64,000 bases of DNA from Pseudorasbora parva (Eukaryota; Chordata; Actinopteri; Cypriniformes; Gobionidae). Position numbers and translations under genes: made by a program. The stretch is taken from assembly GCF_024679245.1 (NCBI RefSeq), contig NC_090187.1:28202815-28266814 (forward strand), given 5' to 3'. Below are positions 30,153 to 41,377 of this stretch, one piece after another; the first letter of the stretch is position 1; every line of letters begins with the position of its first letter. The notes beneath the pieces are model-generated. The model ran no database searches, had not been told where the DNA came from, and saw only the letters and a list, made by a program, of their open reading frames with translations.

Positions 30153-33100
30153 CCCCCCCCCCCCTAAGCGACGTCCTGGTCCTGCGGAGAAGCGGGGAAA
30201 CTGGGGGGGGGGTTGGGGAGTGGAGCCTGACAGACCTGCGAAAGCTGACCACATCCGGGAAAGACCATCGGCGTTGGCGTTGGCCGTCCCGGCACGATGT
30301 TGGACGGTGAAGTTGAAGTCCTGGAGCGCCAGGAACCACCGCGTCACCCTGGCATTCGTCTCCTTGGCCCGGGCCATCCATTGCAGTGGTGCGTGGTCAG
30401 TGGTCAGGGTGAAGTGGCGGCCCAGGAGGTAATACCGGAGCTCCAGGACTGCCCACTTGACGGCCAACGCCTCCCGTTCCACGGTTGCGTAGCGCTGTTC
30501 TGCTGGGGTCAGCTTTCGGCTGATGTAGATCACCGGGTGTTCCTCGCCGTCGGTGACCTGGGAAAGGACGGCTCCCAACCCGGTGTCGGAGGCGTCCGTC
30601 TGCAGCAGGAAGGGGCTATTGAAGTCGGGCGCTCGTAGGACCGGTGCCGAGGTGAGGGCCGACTTGATGCGGTGGAACGCCGCCTCCGCCTCGGTGCTCC
30701 ACTGGGTCTTCTCTGGCTGCCCCTTCCTGGTCAGGTCTGTCAGGGGAGAGGCTAAGGAGGAGAAGTCAGGGATAAAGCACCGATAGTAACCCGCCAACCC
30801 CAAAAAGGCTCGTACCTGCGTCTTCGTGGTGGGACGGGGAGCGGAGAGAATCGCAGAGACCTTCTTCTCCTGGGGTCGGATCAGGCCCCGTCCCACCTGG
30901 TAGCCGAGGTACTTGGCCTCTGCGAGTCCTAGGTGGCATTTCCGGGGGTTGGCGGTCAGCCCAGCCCGACGTAACTCCGACAGCACCTTCCGCAGCCGGT
31001 CCAGGTGGTCCTCCCAGGTCTCGGAGTGTACCACCACGTCATCCAAGTAGGCCGCCGCGTAGGCTTGGTGGGGTCGGAGCAGGATGTCCATGAGCCGCTG
31101 GAAGGTGGCGGGTGCTCCGTGCAGGCCGAAAGGGAGGACGCGGTATTGCCAGTGGCCGCTCGGAGTGGAGAAGGCTGTCTTTGGCTTGGCCTGAGCGGAG
31201 AGGGGTACCTGCCAATACCCTTTCGTGAGGTCGAGGGTGGAGATGTACCGCGCCCTCCCCAGGCGGTCCAGCAGCTCATCTACGCGGGGCATGGGATAGC
31301 CGTCGAACTCCGAGACCTCGTTGAGCCGGCGGAAGTCGTTGCAGAAGCGGAAGGTGCCATCGGGCTTTGGGACCATCACAATCGGGCTGGACCACGGGCT
31401 GCGTGATGGTTCGATGACCCCTAACTTCAACATCTCCTGTACCTCTGCCTCAATGGCGTGTCGCCGAGCCTCCGGAACACGGTAGGGCCGCTGCCGAACG
31501 ACGACTCCTGGGGCCGTCCGGACGTCATGCTCCAGGACGTGAGTCCGCCCGGGGCGAGGGGAGAACACCGCAGAAAACTGACTGACCAGGTGTTGCAACT
31601 CCGACTTTTGGGCCGCCGACAGTTGGGGGTCCATGTCTACCATCACGGGTGGGGACTCCGTGAACGCGGAGAGCTGGGGCCCGGTCCCGACCCAGCGCTT
31701 CAGGAGGTTGATGTGGTACAGCTGGTCGGCTCTCCTCTTCCCAGGCTGCCGGACCCGGTAGGTGACGGGCCCAACCTTCTCGGCGACCGTGAAGGGACCC
31801 TGCCAGGTGGCCAAGAACTTACAGGCGGCGGTCGGGACCAGGACCAAGACATGGTCCCCGCGCTGGAATTCTCTTGGTTGGGCGGCCCAGTCGTAGTGCC
31901 TCCGTTGGGCCTGCTGGGCTTTGGCCAGGTGCTCCCAGACGATGGGCATCACGCGGTCGATCCTGTCGCGCATCTGCCGCACGTGCTCGATCGTGGAACG
32001 GTGTACCCCCGGTTGTTGCTCCCAGGCCTCCTTGGCCACGTCGAGCAGTCCGCGGGGTTGCCGGCCGAAGAGGAGCTCAAACGGGGTGAAGCCGGTGGAC
32101 GCTTGGGGGACTTCCCGGATGCCAAAGAGGACGTAGGGCAGCATCTTGTCCCAGTCCCGCAGGTCTTCGGCGGCCACCCGCCGCAGCATCTGCTTGAGCG
32201 TTTGGTTGAACCGCTCGACGAGGCCGTCGGTCTGGGGGTGGTACACCGTTGTGCGGAGCTGTTGGACCTTCAGGAGCCTGCAGAGATCTGCCATCATCCG
32301 GGACATGAACGGGGTGCCCTGGTCAGTCAGAATCTGGGCGGGGATGCCCACCCGGCTACACAGAAGGAAGAGCTCCTGGGCGATGGCCTTGGTGGTGGCT
32401 TTCCGGAGGGGAATGGCCTCTGGGTAGCGGGTGGCATAGTCCACGATGACGAGGATGTGTTCGAACCCCCGGGCGGACTTCGGCAGCGGTCCCACCAGAT
32501 CCATTCCGATTCGCTCGAAGGGCACCTCTATGATGGGCAGCGGAATCAGCGGGCTGGGGGGAGGAACTTGTGGCGATGTCCGCTGGCAGGTGGGGCAGGC
32601 TTGGCAGAAGCGCTTCACCTCGGCCTCCAGGCCGGGCCAGTGGAAGCGATCTCGGATTCGTTGGATGGTATTCTGAGCCCCGAGGTGGCCTGCCATGGGG
32701 TGTGCGTGGGCGATCTCCATCACTGCCTCGGTCTTGCTTCGGGGCACGACGAGCAGGTTTTTTTCCTCCCCCCTTCGCTGAGCGACACAGTAGAGCAGGC
32801 CTTGTTCAATTTTAAAGTGGGGCGTAGGGTGCGGCGCGGGCTGTAGGTCCTTCCCCTCCGCGACCCGTACTTGCGCCCAGCAGTGTTTCAGACGGTCGTC
32901 CCCGTGCTGCTCGCGGGCGAATGCCCCGGCCCCCGAGACCTGCTGGAAGAGATCATAGAATAGGTTAGCAGCTTGGGGGGTGGACTCACCGTCTCGGGGG
33001 CTGTCGGAAGCCAGCAGCACAGGACGCCGTCTGGGTCTCCGCGCCGTCCGGCGCTTTGGGCGGCTCCCGGGCTGGCTGACAGGCTGAGTGGCGGCGGTGA

Positions 33101-34217
33101 GGAGACGGTCGAACCCCGGCCAGTCCCTTCCGAGCAACACGGGGACCGGCAGATCCTTGACGATTCCAACTTCGATGGCCCAGGTGCCCGGGGCGGCCTC
33201 GATGGACACGCGACGTGCGGGGACTTCTCGGGTATCGCCGTGCACACACACAATGGGGACGGAGGTCTTCGAATCTCCTCGTGGCGGCAGGATTGCCGCC
33301 TGTACGAGGCTGATGGCGCTGCCGGAGTCCAGGAGAGCCAGGAAGGGACGGCCGTTAATCTTCACCTCCGCCCGGGGCGCGTTCTCGGTGTGCACGGCGC
33401 AGCCTGCCAGCCATGCTCGTCCAGGGGATTGCGGGGCTTCGGTGGGCATGGGCTCGTCCGGAGGCCCGGGAACCGCCGGCCTGCCTACTGGTCGCGAGGT
33501 ACCCTCCGGCGTGCGTCGCTCCTGGACCACCCTTCGGGGAAAAGGCGACGCTCGCTCCCCGACCTCCCGGTGGAAGGTGGCATCCGCCAGCTCAATAGCC
33601 TCGACCAGCTCATCCTTGGTGGTGGGCTTCCGCATCCCCACAGCTTGACGGAGGTGGCGCGGGAGCGCGCGCAGGAGGCGGTCAATGACGAAGCGCTCCG
33701 CTACCTGGATGGCGGTGGAACCCTCGGCCAGCAACCAGTGTTGTGCCAGACGAGAGAGATCCGCGGCTTGGAGTCTGGGTGGGCGCCGTGGGTCATAGGA
33801 CCAGTCATGGAAGAGTTGTGCAGCGCTGATCGCGGATAGCCCGACGCGGCCCAGGATCTCTTTCTTTAACACCGCATACGAAGTGCTTTGCGCAGGGGGA
33901 AGCGCGAAGTACGCCCGCTGCGCTTCCCCGGTCAACAGCGGGGCGACGATGCGAGCCCACTCATCCTCCGGCCACGCCTCGCGGGTAGCGATCGTCTCAA
34001 ACATCTCGAGGTACATGGCGACATCGTCGTGATCAGTCATGCGAGGCATGAGTTGGGTTGCTTGGGCGCGAGGGTCAGGCAGCGGAGCGCGTTGGGCAGC
34101 GGCCGCCCGCAGTGTGAGCAGCTCCCGCTCTGTAGTGTCTTGTCGAGAGGCCATATGCTCCATAATTTGCTGCTGGCGGATGCTCACCTCGGTGAGGTGC
34201 TTCAACAGTTCCTCCAT
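30009..34217 (-). CDS. Gag-protease-integrase-RT-RNase H polyprotein, 1402 aa, intact
   Basis: One uninterrupted reading from ATG 34,217. Gag (about 1-230) has a SCAN/gag-like helical core (WARIVAPLLTGEAQRAYFAL) and no CCHC knuckle. Protease: ALLDSGSAISLV, active Asp297. Integrase: zinc site H506/H511 with C541/C544, catalytic D573, D632, E668 (35 residues between the last two), and a GPF-type module near 806-840; no chromodomain seen. RT: 905-1125, with VPKPDGTFRFCNDFRRLN, TLDLTKGYWQ, LPFGLHGAPATFQR and YLDD at 1057-1060. RNase H: D1208, E1249 (or E1247), D1274. The C-terminus (GGGGCDKCPERS...) is encoded by the purine tract and LTR. All catalytic residues are present, so it may be functional. 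Cutting by its own protease is expected but the sites are unknown. The open frame extends 62 codons upstream of this ATG without a convincing start. Confidence 0.93.
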   Translation of the reverse strand: MEELLKHLTEVSIRQQQIMEHMASRQDTTERELLTLRAAAAQRAPLPDPRAQATQLMPRMTDHDDVAMYLEMFETIATREAWPEDEWARIVAPLLTGEAQRAYFALPPAQSTSYAVLKKEILGRVGLSAISAAQLFHDWSYDPRRPPRLQAADLSRLAQHWLLAEGSTAIQVAERFVIDRLLRALPRHLRQAVGMRKPTTKDELVEAIELADATFHREVGERASPFPRRVVQERRTPEGTSRPVGRPAVPGPPDEPMPTEAPQSPGRAWLAGCAVHTENAPRAEVKINGRPFLALLDSGSAISLVQAAILPPRGDSKTSVPIVCVHGDTREVPARRVSIEAAPGTWAIEVGIVKDLPVPVLLGRDWPGFDRLLTAATQPVSQPGSRPKRRTARRPRRRPVLLASDSPRDGESTPQAANLFYDLFQQVSGAGAFAREQHGDDRLKHCWAQVRVAEGKDLQPAPHPTPHFKIEQGLLYCVAQRRGEEKNLLVVPRSKTEAVMEIAHAHPMAGHLGAQNTIQRIRDRFHWPGLEAEVKRFCQACPTCQRTSPQVPPPSPLIPLPIIEVPFERIGMDLVGPLPKSARGFEHILVIVDYATRYPEAIPLRKATTKAIAQELFLLCSRVGIPAQILTDQGTPFMSRMMADLCRLLKVQQLRTTVYHPQTDGLVERFNQTLKQMLRRVAAEDLRDWDKMLPYVLFGIREVPQASTGFTPFELLFGRQPRGLLDVAKEAWEQQPGVHRSTIEHVRQMRDRIDRVMPIVWEHLAKAQQAQRRHYDWAAQPREFQRGDHVLVLVPTAACKFLATWQGPFTVAEKVGPVTYRVRQPGKRRADQLYHINLLKRWVGTGPQLSAFTESPPVMVDMDPQLSAAQKSELQHLVSQFSAVFSPRPGRTHVLEHDVRTAPGVVVRQRPYRVPEARRHAIEAEVQEMLKLGVIEPSRSPWSSPIVMVPKPDGTFRFCNDFRRLNEVSEFDGYPMPRVDELLDRLGRARYISTLDLTKGYWQVPLSAQAKPKTAFSTPSGHWQYRVLPFGLHGAPATFQRLMDILLRPHQAYAAAYLDDVVVHSETWEDHLDRLRKVLSELRRAGLTANPRKCHLGLAEAKYLGYQVGRGLIRPQEKKVSAILSAPRPTTKTQVRAFLGLAGYYRCFIPDFSSLASPLTDLTRKGQPEKTQWSTEAEAAFHRIKSALTSAPVLRAPDFNSPFLLQTDASDTGLGAVLSQVTDGEEHPVIYISRKLTPAEQRYATVEREALAVKWAVLELRYYLLGRHFTLTTDHAPLQWMARAKETNARVTRWFLALQDFNFTVQHRAGTANANADGLSRMWSAFAGLSGSTPQPPPQFPRFSAGPGRRLGGGGCDKCPERSSASPWKQGGNTCTRSSQAEPSQLQLISGRLYKPARRPKR
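30153..30165 (-). other. Polypurine tract
   Basis: Twelve G preceded by A on the minus strand, immediately next to the 3' LTR: the expected plus-strand primer. The same bases encode GGGG in the polyprotein. Confidence 0.85.
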
Positions 34218-34357
34218 CTTTGCAGGGAGGAGCGCCACCTGGGGAAACAGAGGGAAAAAAACAATAAGTGCGGGGAAAAAATAAATCCAGGGAAAAAGTC
34301 TCGGGGAAACGGGAACCACTCCATGTGAACCTGATGTCGGTACTTCTTCACACTCTT

Positions 34358-34374
34358 GCCCGCATTCTCCACCA
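34358..34374 (-). other. Primer-binding-site candidate
   Basis: One base after the 5' LTR the minus strand reads TGGTGGAGAATGCGGGC. TGG at this place is usual for pairing with a tRNA 3' CCA end; I could not identify the tRNA. Confidence 0.55.
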
Positions 34375-34375
34375 G

Positions 34376-34764
34376 TGTGACGGGGTGAAGAAGTACACGA
34401 CACAGGGGGGCAGGTGAATTTCCCCGAAGGGTGGATTTATTAACAGTGGTGAAAGTGAAAGTGCGTCGAGTGGGGTGCTCCGTGCTCGGTGTGGTCTCTC
34501 TTGCGTCCTCTGTGCTCGCGGTGATCTGGATCCGTGCTCAGAGTGAGTGCTGGCCGTCACACGCTGCTCTCTGGAGGGAGAATGGAGACAACAGTTAGCC
34601 GAGTCTCCTGGAGACATCTCTCACCTCTTTGGGCGGCGGGCAGGCTTATAAAGCCGCCCGCTGATGAGCTGCAGCTGTGACGGCTCAGCCTGTGATGAGC
34701 GGGTGCAGGTGTTCCCGCCTTGTTTCCAGGGCGACGCTAATGAGCGCTCGGGACACTTGTCACA
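34376..34764 (-). promoter_or_regulatory. 5' LTR, 389 bp, with TATA-like box
   Basis: Same length as the 3' LTR and about five substitutions apart (two adjacent, three single). On the minus strand GGCTTTATAAGCC near 34,645-34,656 could position transcription about 270 bases before the end of the LTR. The region between it and the ORF holds the primer-binding site. Confidence 0.9.
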
Positions 34765-36072
<1,308 letters not shown>

Positions 36073-36930
36073 TAAGGGTGGGTTGCACAAACAAGGATTA
36101 AATTAAACTCAGTTTAGAGCTAATCTAGGATTTGTTGATCTAGGCTTTTTTTTTTAATCGAGTTGTGTTGCACCACTTAATTTTAAACCCAGATTAACAA
36201 ATCTGGGATTAGAATTTAACCTGCGATTAAAACCTCCATTTCCATTTTATTTTAGCCGCCATGATGGATTCGCCATTGACAGCAGCAACACTAATATTCA
36301 CTTTTCTTCTGAACTGACCACCGGAAACTCTCTCTGACAAGTAGGAAAGGAAATAAACTTGTAAAATGTCAGATGTCTTTATAAAGCGCTACATAGAGAG
36401 ACAGTTGCTGATCAAGCAGGCAATGAAAACACTGCGGCAACGCGTGCGAATTTTATAAGGCTGGAAATATATTTATAAAAGGCTATCGGTTAATGGAGTA
36501 TATTGTGGCGGCGTAACTTATGACAAACAACTGTCATGATTGGCTATCATGAGTGACTAGTACTCCGCTCTTGACAGCGCCGCCCATCCCTTTTGATCGA
36601 GTAGAGCGGGCATGAGAAACGCGAGGCATGGTCGCGATCACTGGCGCTCACCTCATCATCACAGCTGCCGACCATTAAATTGTAAATATAATCCTGTCTT
36701 CTTTTCTTTGTCCGACACCAAGTTGCACTGAGATGAGTGATGGATCTGCATCCCGGACTCGATAGTAGGCGTAAACTCACTGGCCGTCACGACCCTCTCA
36801 CTCTGATGGCTCAATTCGCTTTCTTTTTTTATTTTTTTATTAGTAACGTTAGGCTAATAAATACCTGAGACCTGACGAGACACCCACTGTTTCTATCTCT
36901 GTTCAATCATCTGCTTAGTTTTATTGTAGG

Positions 36931-38633
36931 CAGGGACGTGCACAGGGGGGTTGCTCAGGTTGCCCGGGCAACTGCCCATATGCCCTTCTCGACTCACGTT
37001 GCCCTTCCGAGGAGGAAATAAATAAAAAAAATAGTACAATGGATGCAGAATTTCACATAGGCCTAGATACAAAAAAAAAAAAAAAAATCGCAAAGCCTCA
37101 TTCACTTCCATATTCGGGTACCCGTCCGAAAGTGAAAGTCAAGCAATTGCTTGGGGCCCCGAGCTGGCCTGGGGCTTCAAGACAACGACAGGTTAAGAAT
37201 AAAATGCAACGACAAACTGCTTGAGCGCCCCTTTGATAGTCAATGCAGTAAAGTGCAATGACACTGTTATCGAAATCCCCCTCAAGGGGGCCCTCTCAGT
37301 CGTCGCTGACAGCAGCCACCCAACCACGCGATCTCTGCTGCCGGCAAAATACAAAACCTCCTCGGCGATCATGAAGCGGAATTATGCTTTAGGAAGCCAG
37401 AAAAGAAAAAAGAGAAAAAACAAGATAGTGGTAAGTGATAAATTGCACAATATAAAATAGCTCTATTTGTACAAAAATGGTGTAATTTTGCAGCAGTTAT
37501 GTTTAGCAAAAATATGTTTATGTTAGCTAACGTTACCTGACGGCAAATGCTGCTTGTAACGAACAGTTAGTGCAACTTTTTTTTCTCGAACGGACGGAAT
37601 ATGGTTACATATACTGTAAGATGTTTTTTAACGGGATAAGGAAGACTCGGATCTGTTCCAGAATAACTGTTTATCGTATTTAATGCTATAAAATTGCTAT
37701 AGATTTGTAATAGGCTTTGATGAAAGTGGCATAGCATGCTATACTAACTATTTTTATGCTATGCATAAATAACCTGGAACAGTTAATATACCATTAACTA
37801 TTATTATAAACATTATAAGTTACCAATGGATCTTGAACAGTTACTTTATTTTGTGTGGCAATTTTTACACTGTTGCATTTTGAAGTACAGTTTATTAACT
37901 ATTTAACAAGGTATTATAGTCATCTGTTGCAACTTTATAATAACCATCCAGATAATGTTTATAGACAGTTTACAAACTGTCTTGTAGTGTTAGGAATATT
38001 TGATAAGAAAAAGTGTTAGGAATATTTGGTCTGTCTATCTATGTGATGTTTATAGATGTTTTAAAAATGGTTTCTTAAAGTTTTACAAACATTTTTTAAT
38101 CATTACTCGTTTCTCTGTAGAAGTTTAGCCATGTCCATTTTGCTTGGGGCCCCCAAATTCCTTCTAACCGCCTTGGCTGAGCCTGCATGAGCGGTACTAG
38201 AAAGAGATTGTCGCGGTTGTCGGGTGAGACTTAACGTTGTCAGAAAGGTATAACAAAAGGACGATCATAAACTGTTGATGGCTGTTAAATTAATATTGTC
38301 TTTATTTATTAGACTATTGATATTGACTGGTGTGAGTTCTTTTATTGGTATAGGCAAGGGAAATGGCCTCAAACGCACCCTAATGCAGGAAATCACATCT
38401 ACGAAATAAAAAAAAATCTTGGGGGAGAACCCCCAGACCGCCCCGCAAAAAAATAGCCCCACCTATAATATTTTTCCTGAGCAGAACATAAATACCACTA
38501 GGGGACATTGAAATAATAATGATAATGGCAATAACAATAATATGTAATTGGACAGATGATGGGGGGGTCGGTTTGGGGGTGCCCTTTTTTAGGTCAGAGC
38601 AACTGCCCCTCAAAAATCCTGTGCACGTCCCTG
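36931..38633. mobile_element. hAT element (CAGGGACGTGCACAGG) with exact 8-bp duplication
   Basis: The ends CAGGGACGTGCACAGG and CCTGTGCACGTCCCTG (one extra base inside) are flanked by ATTGTAGG at 36,923-36,930 and 38,634-38,641. The subterminal GGTTGCTC/GAGCAACTGCCC words mirror each other. Length 1.7 kb; only a first-exon-like coding fragment remains. Confidence 0.93.
37371..37430 (+). pseudogene. First-exon-like remnant of a hAT transposase
   Basis: From the ATG at 37,371 the reading MKRNYALGSQKRKKRKN resembles the 'KRKYxSGxxKRK' N-terminus common in hAT proteins with a TTF-type zinc finger. A consensus splice donor GTAAGT follows at 37,431. No downstream exon was found before the right end, so it is an internal-deletion derivative. 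The assignment rests on a short motif. Confidence 0.45.
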
Positions 38634-38676
38634 ATTGTAGGTGCACTTTATTTTATTTAAACCTCCTCACATTTTA

Positions 38677-38859
38677 GTTCCCTTCTCGAGGGAACTCCCA
38701 CTGCGTCGTGAAACGACTCTTTTGGGGAACACCCACAGCTTGACGCATCTGAAGCATGAATGAAACTAAGACCGATCCTGATTGGTGCTACGTCATGACG
38801 TAGTAAGTGACGGCATACCCGGAAGTATAAAGGGACGCCGCATCACAATAGCGCTAGCC
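38677..38859 (+). promoter_or_regulatory. Left inverted terminal repeat and promoter of DIRS C
   Basis: From about 38,697 to 38,859 it is repeated inverted at 42,088-42,255. TACGTCATGACGTA (38,789-38,802) carries two opposed TGACG half-sites, a CCAAT-box-like ATTGGT lies just before, and TATAAAG is at 38,826-38,832. The layout parallels A and B. Confidence 0.7.
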
Positions 38860-38937
38860 TTTCGCTCTTCAGCAAATGCTCTGTGTGTGTGTGTGTGTGT
38901 ATGAGACGAGAGACTGTGTTTGATTTAAATCTTTTGA

Positions 38938-39994
38938 ATGAGAATGACGAGTGAACAGTTCAGGAAGTGTGTGTACCCCTGCCCTCGTTATCTCACGGGT
39001 GGGGACACGCACTCAGTGTGTGTGATCTGTTTGGGAGCGCATCAGAGTGCTGCGCTCCCGCCTGGCTGTGTTTGACGAGGCCGGTCAGGCTCGTGCTCCC
39101 TGCGGTTCAGGTCCCGCGTCCGTCGAGACGGCGCGGCGGCTTAGATCGTGGGGATCGCAACAGGAACTGGCTGGTGAGATTGGGACTGCTGAGGCACTTT
39201 CCCATTCATTATCAGACAGTTCTGATGCCCTTCTTCCCCGTGCAGAAGCCCGCGATGCGGCTTCTTCTGCACGAGGAGAGGGTCCAATGCTTGAGCTGTC
39301 TGCATCTGAGGAGGTAGATGTGATCAGCATCGAGGCGGGTGACGTTGAGGCTCACTCGTCACCTCACGTGCCCGCTTATGAGGAGCTCGTTGAGGTTGTG
39401 ACTTTTGCGGTTGCCAGATTAAACATAAGCTGGCCATCAGAAAAGCAGGAAGCGACAGTAGTTAAAAGTAAGCTTGGTGTGCTTCCTGCAGCACAGAGCA
39501 CAACCACAACACCGGGGTCGTGGAACAGACCACACTCCTCTCGCCTCTCTAATCCAACAGTGTTGGATTATAGTAATATCATGGGGGCGGGAGAGAATGG
39601 CTATGGGAGGATGCCACGGGTGGAGGAGGCTTTGGCCAGTTATCTTTCTCCCGATGCGGCGTCTTCCCTAAAAACCCCGGTGCTGCCCACCAAGCCGTGT
39701 AGAGATACATCGGTGATGGTGGGCAGGGCATATATGGCGGCAGGTCGGGCTGGTGCATGTCTGCATACCATGGCATTGTTGGAGGCATACCAGGCCGACC
39801 TGTTAAAAGACTTGGATGAGGGCGAGGGACCCACACCCGAGGATGTGGCTGAGCTCTGCAGAGAGACAGATTTGTCTCTCCGGGTCACCAAGGAGACGGC
39901 CCGCGCTGTGGAAATCGATGTGGTAATCCCGGCGTCAATGATGCTTCGGGCCACATCGGTTTCCAGCGTCCGCGCGCTACCTCTTCCGCCCTGA
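38938..39994 (+). pseudogene. DIRS C gag, frameshifted and 3'-truncated
   Basis: The start ATGAGAATGACGAGTGAA gives CVYPCPRYLTGGDTHSVC and VICLGAHQS, then a stop near 39,076. The frame used next (LRSRLAVFDEAGQARA, LSASEEVDVISIE, RMPRVEEALASYLSPDAA, EAYQADLLKDLDE) stays open to 39,994. Compared with the intact protein in B, the third Cys pair (CEHC region, about 20 residues) is deleted at the frameshift, and the C-terminal basic third is lost after KETARAVE. Confidence 0.85.
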
Positions 39995-40014
39995 ATGGTT
40001 TCGGGCAGGCAGCG

Positions 40015-41311
40015 ATGGCGTTCGCACACCGAAAATCGTCCACGACCTCTCCCTGCCGGGCAGCCGCTTCAGGAGGTCGAGAACGGTATTCAAAGAACAT
40101 CCGAGGTCAGCCTCGAGAGGCTGATTCCCTTGGTAGATTTTTTTCCAGGCGTGGCTACGGCCTGTCGAATGTGTCACCATGGGTCCTGCGCACTGTAGAA
40201 AAAGGGTACAGACTGCAGTTTGGCCACAGCCCACCAAGATTCAGTGGGGTGGTCTGGACTGCAGTGGTCCCAGAGCGGGCTCGGGTTATGTAACAGGAAG
40301 TACACCCCCTGCTGGTAAAGGAGGCCATAGAACGTGTTCCTCCACCAGAAAGGGAGTCGGGGTTCTACAGCCGGTACTTTATAGTTCCCAAAAAGGACGG
40401 GGGTCTGCGTCCGATTTTAGATCTGAGGTATTTGAACCGGTCTCTGAGGAGGTTCAGGTTCAAGATGCCAACAATACCTATTATCGTGAATCAGATTCGG
40501 TCCGAGGACTGGTTTGTCACGATAGATCTGAAAGACGCATACTTCCACATTTCCATCAGTCCTTCTCACAGGAAGTTCCTGAGGTTCGCTTTCGGGGGCG
40601 AAGCATTCCAATATCGGTTTCTTCCATTCGGCCTAGCTCTCTCCCCTCGCATGTTTACCAAGTGCATGGATGCATTTCTGGCTCCACTGAGACTCCAGGG
40701 CATCCGCGTACTGAACTATATCGACGACTGGCTCATTTTGGCCCAGTCTCGAGAGATGGCAGTTCGGCATCAAGATGTCGTCCTTGGCCATATTCAGAGC
40801 TTGGGGTTGAGACTCAACACGAAGAAGAGCGTGTTGACGCCCTCCCAGAGGACCACGTTCCTGGGGGTGATATGGGACTCGACGACGATGTGGGCACATG
40901 TCTCCCGCGCGCATCGAGTCCATACGGGCGATGGTCTCCAGCATAAAGCTAGGCCGCAACATTACTGTAAAGCAGTTTCAAAGACTGCTGGGGCTCATGG
41001 CAGCGGCATCCAACGTAATACCTTTTGGCCTGCTGTACATGAGGCCCCTGCAGTGGTTGCTGAAAGCCAAGCGGTTTTCTCCGAAGGGGAATCCATTCCG
41101 TATGATCAGGGTTACGCGTAGATGCCTTCGTTCCCTATCAATATGGAAGAAACCTTGGTTTCTGTCCCAAGGGCCGGTGTTGGGAGCGTCATGTCGCCGG
41201 AAATCCGTTTCGACAGACGCCTCCCTCACTGGTTGGGGCGCGGTCATGGACGACCGCTTTGCCCAGGGTTTGTGGCAGGACCATCATCTTTCATGGCATA
41301 TAAATTGCCTA
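40015..41311 (+). pseudogene. DIRS C reverse transcriptase with intact palm, broken RNase H
   Basis: The RT reading has a premature TAA at 40,291-40,293, then continues through ERVPPPERESGFYSRYFIVP, LRPILDLRYLNRSLRRF, EDWFVTIDLKDAYFHISI (first catalytic Asp), LRFAFGGEAFQYRFLPFGLA and NYIDDWLIL (catalytic Asp pair, near 40,717). A single-base shift near 40,895 moves to the frame ARIESIRAMVSSIKLGRN and LGLMAAASNVIPFGLLYM. RNase H begins (TDASLTGWGAVMDDRF) but is cut at HLSWHINC, where the filler begins. This is the only DIRS RT here that keeps both palm motifs. Confidence 0.87.
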
Positions 41312-41377
41312 TTGGGGTTGAGACTCAACACGAAGAAGAGCGTGTTGACGCCCTCCCAGAGGACCACGTTCCTGGGG
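41312..41377 (+). repeat. 66-bp exact copy of RT sequence at a deletion junction
   Basis: Identical over 66 bases to 40,801-40,866 (the LGLRLNTKKSVLTPSQRTTF coding segment), in direct orientation 511 bp away. On its left is RNase H sequence and on its right recombinase sequence, so it fills the deletion breakpoint. Confidence 0.95.

Larger units (their letters stand above)
29764..34764 (-). mobile_element. Complete Gmr1-like Ty3-type LTR retrotransposon
   Basis: Two 389-bp LTRs (TG...CA) flank a primer-binding-site candidate, a single 1402-codon polyprotein and a 12-base purine tract. The integrase lies upstream of reverse transcriptase, unlike canonical Ty3/gypsy (RT before integrase). That order within a Ty3-like sequence context is what was described for Gmr1 of Atlantic cod and relatives in fish. 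The LTRs differ at about five positions by eye, so insertion was recent. The target is a (TA)n tract, which makes a short ATAT-type target duplication plausible but unprovable. Confidence 0.93.

Noticed and set aside
31458..32846. 462-codon plus-strand open stretch opposite the polyprotein
   Set aside because: It is the antisense shadow of the GC-rich integrase/protease coding region and has no domain of its own.
32973..33839. 288-codon plus-strand open stretch
   Set aside because: Antisense shadow of the gag/protease part of the same polyprotein.
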